Below, one piece after another: positions 6,338-9,964 of a stretch of DNA of 9,964 bases. The position numbers were made by a program, and so were the translations under genes. Numbering within the stretch: the first letter of the stretch is position 1; each line of letters starts with the position of its first letter. Under the pieces are notes generated by a model. That model saw only the letters and a list, made by a program, of their open reading frames with translations. It had not been told where the DNA came from and did not search any database. Source of the stretch: an uncultured Eubacteriales bacterium (GTDB lineage: Bacteria > Bacillota > Clostridia > Oscillospirales > Ruminococcaceae); contig CABUOE010000074.1 of the NCBI GenBank assembly GCA_902493155.1, positions 1 through 9,964 on the forward strand. Direction: 5' to 3'.

Positions 6338-6745
6338 CTACCGCATAGTCTCCAGCTGTTTCCGTTCTTGTGCGAGGTTTTGCAGCAACAATTTTAGTGT
6401 CCAGTACCGGTTTACTTCGGTAATCACTGCCTTTAAAGGAATATATCCTGCGCCACTTTCTTTCATCTTGGAAAAGAGTTCATCAATGCGTTTGCTAGTA
6501 AAGCCCCGCAAAATCATTGCCGGTAGGGAAGGAGTTTCCTGGTTTTCCGTTGTTTGAGTCTCTTGTAAAGTGCTCATTTCAGCCAATTTTCCCACATTGC
6601 TGTCCAAATCTTCCTCTGTCAAATACTTAACGGGGATATTCATCTCCTGACAGAGGGCACTGATTTTCTGTCCCTGCTCACCGCTTTCGTTAATTTGATA
6701 GAGGAGCACCATCTCGCTGTAAAGGGATTTTTTGGAACGTTTCAT
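6338..6745 (-). CDS. DUF3783 domain protein
   Basis: This is a small soluble protein of 135 residues. The C-terminal half (about 75-135) has the DUF3783 pattern: a hydrophobic strand (PAMILRGF), a helix (SKRIDELFSKMKES), then IPLKAVITEVNRYWTLKLLLQNLAQE. DUF3783 proteins are common in Firmicutes and have no assigned function. The N-terminal half (MVLLYQINESGEQGQKISALCQEMNIPVKYLTEEDL) looks like an alpha/beta fold in which residue 11 onward forms a strand, and a short acidic linker (about 48-73) joins the two halves. A Shine-Dalgarno AAAGGAAG lies upstream of the ATG at 6745. It is transcribed in the same direction as the protease gene but 250 nt away, so co-transcription is uncertain. Confidence 0.8.
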   Translation of the reverse strand: MKRSKKSLYSEMVLLYQINESGEQGQKISALCQEMNIPVKYLTEEDLDSNVGKLAEMSTLQETQTTENQETPSLPAMILRGFTSKRIDELFSKMKESGAGYIPLKAVITEVNRYWTLKLLLQNLAQERKQLETMR

Positions 6746-7129
6746 CGTATTCTTCCTTTCTTTTATTTCTATCTTGATGAAATTTTGGTGTTTTCATCAG
6801 AGGTTTATACAGGTATTCAGAAATTTAGCCGACTTTTTCAAAATAAGCTGAGAATTTCTTTAATATTCATATTTGGATTTCATACCATGCCCATCGTTAT
6901 TTTATCTGTTGTTATTTTTTATTACAGGAGGAAAATCGGAGATTTTCTACCTTAATCGTAACAAAAAATAGCAGATGACGTACTCGCTGTAGTTGAGTAG
7001 AATGGCTATTTTTTATTATATTATCTCATAATCTAAAATTCTTCATATGTTTCTTTTATACTTTATAGTTTAAAATTGATTTTTGCCTATAGATATTTAA
7101 ATTTTTTGTGAATGTATTTAGAAAATATA
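6746..7129. other. AT-rich divergent intergenic region with small dyads
   Basis: The region lies between DUF3783 (-) and the orphan gene at 7214 (+). It holds a hairpin TGATGAAA/TTTCATCA (6775-6782, 6792-6799) in the DUF3783 leader, a 7-bp hairpin GAAAATC-GGA-GATTTTC (6931-6947) preceded by an isolated GGAGG that has no start codon after it, and the stem-loop at 6963-7014. A 22-codon frame starting at 6887 encodes a hydrophobic peptide with a basic tail, but it has only a weak ribosome site. I see no clear riboswitch. Confidence 0.5.
6963..7014. terminator. Orphan terminator-like stem-loop
   Basis: AAAAAATAGC (6963-6972) pairs with GCTATTTTTT (7005-7014), and an inner stem TACTC/GAGTA (6981-6985, 6995-6999) extends the structure. 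It has T-runs on both strands but is mostly A/T and weaker than the other terminators here. It sits between two divergent genes, where neither needs a terminator, so it may mark the end of an unseen small transcript or be a remnant. Confidence 0.45.
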
Positions 7130-7158
7130 TTGAATTTTCGGCTCCAATCCGTTATACT
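7130..7158 (+). promoter_or_regulatory. Sigma-A promoter of the orphan glycosidase-like gene
   Basis: TTGAAT (7130-7135), a 17-bp spacer and TATACT (7153-7158), 55 nt before the ATG at 7214. An in-frame upstream ATG at 7112 lies before this promoter, which argues that the true start is 7214. Confidence 0.75.
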
Positions 7159-7195
7159 AATTTTGTTATGTTATTTTAGACATTTTAATCTGGAA

Positions 7196-7202
7196 AGAAG
7201 GA
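7196..7202 (+). promoter_or_regulatory. RBS that sets the start at 7214
   Basis: AGAAGGA lies 11 nt before ATG 7214. The spacing is long but acceptable. No comparable site precedes the in-frame ATG at 7112. Confidence 0.6.
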
Positions 7203-7213
7203 CAGAAAACACA

Positions 7214-9109
7214 ATGAAACAAACCATCGCAGTTGTCACTACGCAAAAAAGCGATTTCAGTCTCCTGTTGGAGACCTTACCCAATTTTACGGTAGAATAC
7301 ATACTGCCACAGCAAATAAGTGCTTACGACCTTTCTATTTATGCGGCTCTAGTCTTGCTGGGCGGTACGGAAAAGTCTCCCTTGGCGCTGGAAGCAGAAG
7401 CCCGCATCAAGATCGAAGAACAAATCCAAAACGGCAAAAAAGTTTTCAGCGAATATCTGAACAGCATTGATGATATCTACACCCCCGAACCGGCTTCCAC
7501 CCGCTTTAAACGCCTGATTGTGAATCAGGAAATCGCCGGTCTTTCCAAGGGGGATATACTAGAAGACCAGTGTAACAGCTTTGTCCTGCCTCACTTCAGC
7601 AAGAAATTGGAAGAACCAATCCTCTATTACAAAGAGTTTATAGGCGCGCATGACAAGACGGATGTCCTCGAAGAGGACGTTAAAGAGCTTTCCAACTGGG
7701 CTTTGTGGAAAGAACGCCCCAATCTCATGGTTTGCTCTTTCCGGTTGTGCAACTTTATCAAAGCCCGGTTCGCTCCTATTGGCAGATGGAAGGTTCTGAT
7801 CTGCTCCATCATAGAATGGCTTACTGGAGAATCTATGGAGAACCTGCCCATCGGCGAAGCCTATACTCTGATCAAGGAAGTAACCGACTCCCAGTTTGAT
7901 TCGTTGCTCAAAGAATGCTTCGCATCGGGTATCCGCTGGTTCCATGAATCCAAAATGCTGATTCAAAATGGACGGGGAGGCATTTACGAAGGGTTTATGA
8001 CCGAAATCCAGCCGGACGGCGCCCAAGCCCGTGCCTCTGCCATTCGCACCGACTGTACTGCAGAAGCGTCATTGGCCTTTTTTGCCGATTATCTGCTAAA
8101 CGGCAATATGGCCAGCCTAAAGACTTCGGATGAACTGGAGGCTTTCTGCTACGAAAAAATGCAGATTAAGGGCGGATTGTATGACGGCATGATTCGCTGG
8201 ACCAACATAGCATGGAATGTTTGCTATCAGGACGACAACGCTCGGGTTATGATCCCCAGCCTGCTCAAGATGATGTATACCGGCAATTACCGCTATCTGA
8301 ATGCCTGCTGCAAGGCGCTGGATTTCTTAGTAAAGACCACCGGTCCCGACGGACTCCGTCCCTCCCGAACCGATAATTTTGTTTTGGATGAAGCGGAAAT
8401 CCAGCGGCTTCATACCACTCCCGCCAACTTCCCCTGCGCACACTACAACGCATTCTATTCTGCCACCTTGTTGCTTTGCGGCAAGCTCGCCAAACGGGAT
8501 GACTTTGTCGAAGTGGGTATCAAAGGCCTCGAAAGCATTATGGCAGTTTACCCCAAAACCGTTCGGGAACAAAGTGAAACTCAGGAGCTCTGCCGCCTGA
8601 TATTGCCCTTGGCATGGCTCTATTGGGTCACCGGGAATCCCAAACACAAGGATTATCTCTATCGGGTGACAAACGACCTGCAAAAAATGAAGCATCCTAG
8701 CGGTGCCTATTTGGAGTGGGATTCTGATTATTCCGCCGCCTGTAGCCAAAAGGAAAACGCCGAGTGCTCTCTTCTCACTAAAAACGGCGATCCAATCACC
8801 GATTTGCTTTATTCCCTCAACTGGCTGCCGCTGGGCTTTTCCCACGCTTATCTCATCACGGGGGATCCTTATTTCTATGGACTCTGGAAAGAAATCTCTT
8901 CCTTTATGATCCGGTCGCAGATCCACAGTGACAATTCTTCGATTGACGGAGGCTGGGCACGTGGGTTCGACGTAGACAAAATGGAAGTTTACGGCCTTCC
9001 CAACGATGTGGGTTGGGGCCCTTGGGCCATTGAAAGCGGTTGGACTGTTTCGGAAATTCTCGCTGGATTGGGCCTGGGTTTACTGGACAAAAACATTTTT
9101 CAAGATTAA
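7214..9109 (+). CDS. Orphan protein, probable alpha/alpha-toroid glycosidase-like
   Basis: The 631-residue protein has no signal peptide and no membrane segment, so it is probably cytosolic. Residues 1-90 look like a GATase/ThuA-like alpha/beta fold (strands at IAVVTT and AALVLLGG, then a helix and KVFSEYL), a pairing also seen beside glycoside hydrolase domains. Residues about 225-625 are rich in paired helices with Trp/Tyr/Gly motifs typical of six-hairpin toroid enzymes acting on sugars: RWFHESKM (241-248), CYQDDNARV (337-345, with D340 and D341), CAHYNAFYSATLLLCGKL (408-425), and the closing GGWARGFDVDKMEVYGL and GWGPWAIESGW (579-610, with E607). Acid pairs in such places often do catalysis or substrate binding, but I cannot assign a numbered family or a substrate. 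The gene is a single transcription unit with its own promoter and terminator and no sugar transporter or regulator nearby. Confidence 0.75.
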   Translation: MKQTIAVVTTQKSDFSLLLETLPNFTVEYILPQQISAYDLSIYAALVLLGGTEKSPLALEAEARIKIEEQIQNGKKVFSEYLNSIDDIYTPEPASTRFKRLIVNQEIAGLSKGDILEDQCNSFVLPHFSKKLEEPILYYKEFIGAHDKTDVLEEDVKELSNWALWKERPNLMVCSFRLCNFIKARFAPIGRWKVLICSIIEWLTGESMENLPIGEAYTLIKEVTDSQFDSLLKECFASGIRWFHESKMLIQNGRGGIYEGFMTEIQPDGAQARASAIRTDCTAEASLAFFADYLLNGNMASLKTSDELEAFCYEKMQIKGGLYDGMIRWTNIAWNVCYQDDNARVMIPSLLKMMYTGNYRYLNACCKALDFLVKTTGPDGLRPSRTDNFVLDEAEIQRLHTTPANFPCAHYNAFYSATLLLCGKLAKRDDFVEVGIKGLESIMAVYPKTVREQSETQELCRLILPLAWLYWVTGNPKHKDYLYRVTNDLQKMKHPSGAYLEWDSDYSAACSQKENAECSLLTKNGDPITDLLYSLNWLPLGFSHAYLITGDPYFYGLWKEISSFMIRSQIHSDNSSIDGGWARGFDVDKMEVYGLPNDVGWGPWAIESGWTVSEILAGLGLGLLDKNIFQD

Positions 9110-9111
9110 TA

Positions 9112-9142
9112 AAAAGCCGGTATCTTAAAGATGCCGGCTTTT
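9112..9142. terminator. Terminator after the orphan glycosidase-like gene
   Basis: A 13-bp stem (9112-9124 with 9130-9142, one T.G wobble, core GCCGG) starts 3 nt after the stop codon and ends in TTTT. The five As to its left provide a T-run on the minus strand, so it may also stop the rhomboid transcript, which otherwise has no clear terminator. Confidence 0.88.
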
Positions 9143-9168
9143 CCTCTTGCTATTTTGGGGAGGACTTA

Positions 9169-9231
9169 ATGCCTTATGGAAATCCTGTTCCAGCGTGGGC
9201 CCCATCCGGACAAAAGCCCTGTATTATATGA
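9169..9231 (+). CDS. Possible 20-residue small ORF
   Basis: ATG at 9169 follows a very strong GGGGAGG (9157-9163) by 5 nt and opens a frame of 20 codons (MPYGNPVPAWAPSGQKPCII). A second ATG at 9176, in another frame, reads 33 codons before it enters the antisense of the rhomboid gene. No promoter is evident, because the strong terminator at 9112-9142 lies immediately upstream. I recognise no family. It may be a remnant of a displaced gene or chance. Confidence 0.2.
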   Translation: MPYGNPVPAWAPSGQKPCII

Positions 9232-9276
9232 CGATCTAGGGAACCTTATCGTCTCTTCAGAAGTGAATTTTTTCGC

Positions 9277-9864
9277 TTATATGTTGAGCTGTTTGCAGCG
9301 GCTGTTAAAGAACCATCCAAATCCTCCGCCGCACAGTCCTCCAATAATATGTGCCATATGGGAAACACCATCCTGTACTAGGATTCCATCCGCGATTTCT
9401 TTTCCGATATAGACGCAGACCACGATCAAAAAAGTCAAAGGGATCCGTCCTTTGTCCGCGCTGACTACCGATGCGAGGATAATCGCCATGAAAACGACTC
9501 CGCTGGCACCCAGCAAAATCACATGCATGAACAGTACATCTGCAAGTCCGGTAATCAAAGCCACCGCGGCAATCATGAGAAGTAAATTTTTACTCCCACA
9601 TTTTTCTTCCAAAATGGGTCCCAACAAGAGAAAAAGAATCATGTTACCCGCATAGTGGTCAAAGCTTACATGCCCCAGTACATAGCCAAACAACCTTATA
9701 TATCCCAGAGGATCGGCCCACGAACACGGATAAACGCTGAATAGCAGCCGGTTCGCGGCTCCCCCGGTGATCCAATCGAGCAAAAGGGCAACAAACGATA
9801 GCAGCACAAACGTCAAAACAACTGGGGAATTATACTGGATTCTTTTAAAAAATCCCAAAGCCAT
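9277..9864 (-). CDS. Rhomboid family intramembrane serine protease
   Basis: At 195 residues with about six membrane segments, this is a minimal rhomboid core. The catalytic Ser is S121 in GASG, and the catalytic His is H172 in HMAHIIGGLCGG. The conserved H70/N74 of HYAGN, in the segment that forms the oxyanion site, are also present. Rhomboids cleave membrane proteins within or near their transmembrane segments; bacterial substrates are mostly unknown and none can be named here. AGGA at 9872-9875, 7 nt from the ATG, supports the start. The gene converges on the orphan glycosidase-like gene and appears monocistronic in this window. No convincing promoter could be picked in the 100 nt visible upstream. 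Confidence 0.93.
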   Translation of the reverse strand: MALGFFKRIQYNSPVVLTFVLLSFVALLLDWITGGAANRLLFSVYPCSWADPLGYIRLFGYVLGHVSFDHYAGNMILFLLLGPILEEKCGSKNLLLMIAAVALITGLADVLFMHVILLGASGVVFMAIILASVVSADKGRIPLTFLIVVCVYIGKEIADGILVQDGVSHMAHIIGGLCGGGFGWFFNSRCKQLNI

Positions 9865-9964
9865 CGTCCTTTCCTAGTGCAATGTTTTGGCATGATTCTA
9901 CGTCTGCAAATTCCGTGAGGAATGTAAATATAAAAATTTATTTTCATTGGTTCTTCTTGAGCGA
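9865..9964 (-). other. Upstream region of the rhomboid gene
   Basis: AT-rich leader with the ribosome site and a small dyad, ATTCC-GTGA-GGAAT (9910-9923). Its left arm, CAAATTCC (9907-9914), is identical to the left arm of the array hairpin at 152-171, but the right arm has diverged after GGAAT. It may be a decayed copy of that hairpin. No good sigma-A promoter is visible. Confidence 0.35.

Noticed and set aside
6180..6557. 125-codon plus-strand frame starting at TTG
   Set aside because: It has no ribosome site and overlaps the DUF3783 gene antisense, which has good family motifs and a Shine-Dalgarno.
7112..7213. Upstream in-frame extension of the orphan glycosidase-like gene
   Set aside because: The extension lies across the -35 and -10 boxes and lacks a ribosome site; the start at 7214 has both promoter and ribosome site at sensible distances.
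1681..9864. A shared system formed by the M23, CPBP and rhomboid proteases
   Set aside because: The three genes lie in separate transcription units, kilobases apart, interrupted by metabolic genes. Their closeness looks like coincidence.

Overview
This window looks like chromosomal DNA from a low-to-mid-GC, spore-forming, anaerobic Firmicute, most likely a Clostridia member of the Oscillospirales type. The evidence is Shine-Dalgarno sites of the AGGAG/GGGAGG type, sigma-A-like promoters, A/T-flanked intrinsic terminators, a SpoIIQ-like M23 protein, YibE/F and DUF3783 proteins, and the short ACT-type SerA common in clostridia. The taxon is inferred from gene content, not from a marker gene.

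Layout. Positions 1-300 hold no gene but a dense array of about nine perfect or near-perfect hairpins. These include a cloverleaf-shaped unit and two copies, 175 bp apart, of a direct repeat that contains a consensus extended -10 promoter. The array lies directly upstream of a YibE/F membrane protein gene (336-1562, +). That gene converges on a SpoIIQ-like membrane-anchored M23 peptidase (1681-2424, -), with a bidirectional terminator between them. A divergent intergenic region carries a strong sigma-A promoter, overlapped by an inverted repeat, that drives a two-gene operon, serC-serA (2752-5036, +). This operon encodes the first two steps of serine synthesis from 3-phosphoglycerate, taken in reverse gene order, and ends in a strong terminator shared with a convergent CPBP (CAAX-type) intramembrane protease gene (5110-6087, -).

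Upstream of the protease gene is a small DUF3783 protein gene (6338-6745, -). Between the two lies 250 bp with traces of what may be a decayed reading frame. A 468-bp AT-rich divergent region follows, with an orphan terminator-like stem-loop and a good promoter for a 631-residue orphan protein (7214-9109, +). That protein has a probable alpha/alpha-toroid, glycoside-hydrolase-like C-terminal region and an N-terminal nucleotide-like/GATase-like fold. It ends at a strong terminator and converges on a rhomboid protease gene (9277-9864, -).

How the genes relate. Only serC and serA form a clear functional unit. The other genes are single transcription units with housekeeping or envelope roles. I found no defence, secretion or biosynthetic system. 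The most unusual signal is the hairpin array at the left edge. It may be a dispersed palindromic element, a structured RNA, or a promoter-carrying insertion, and only genome-wide comparison can decide.
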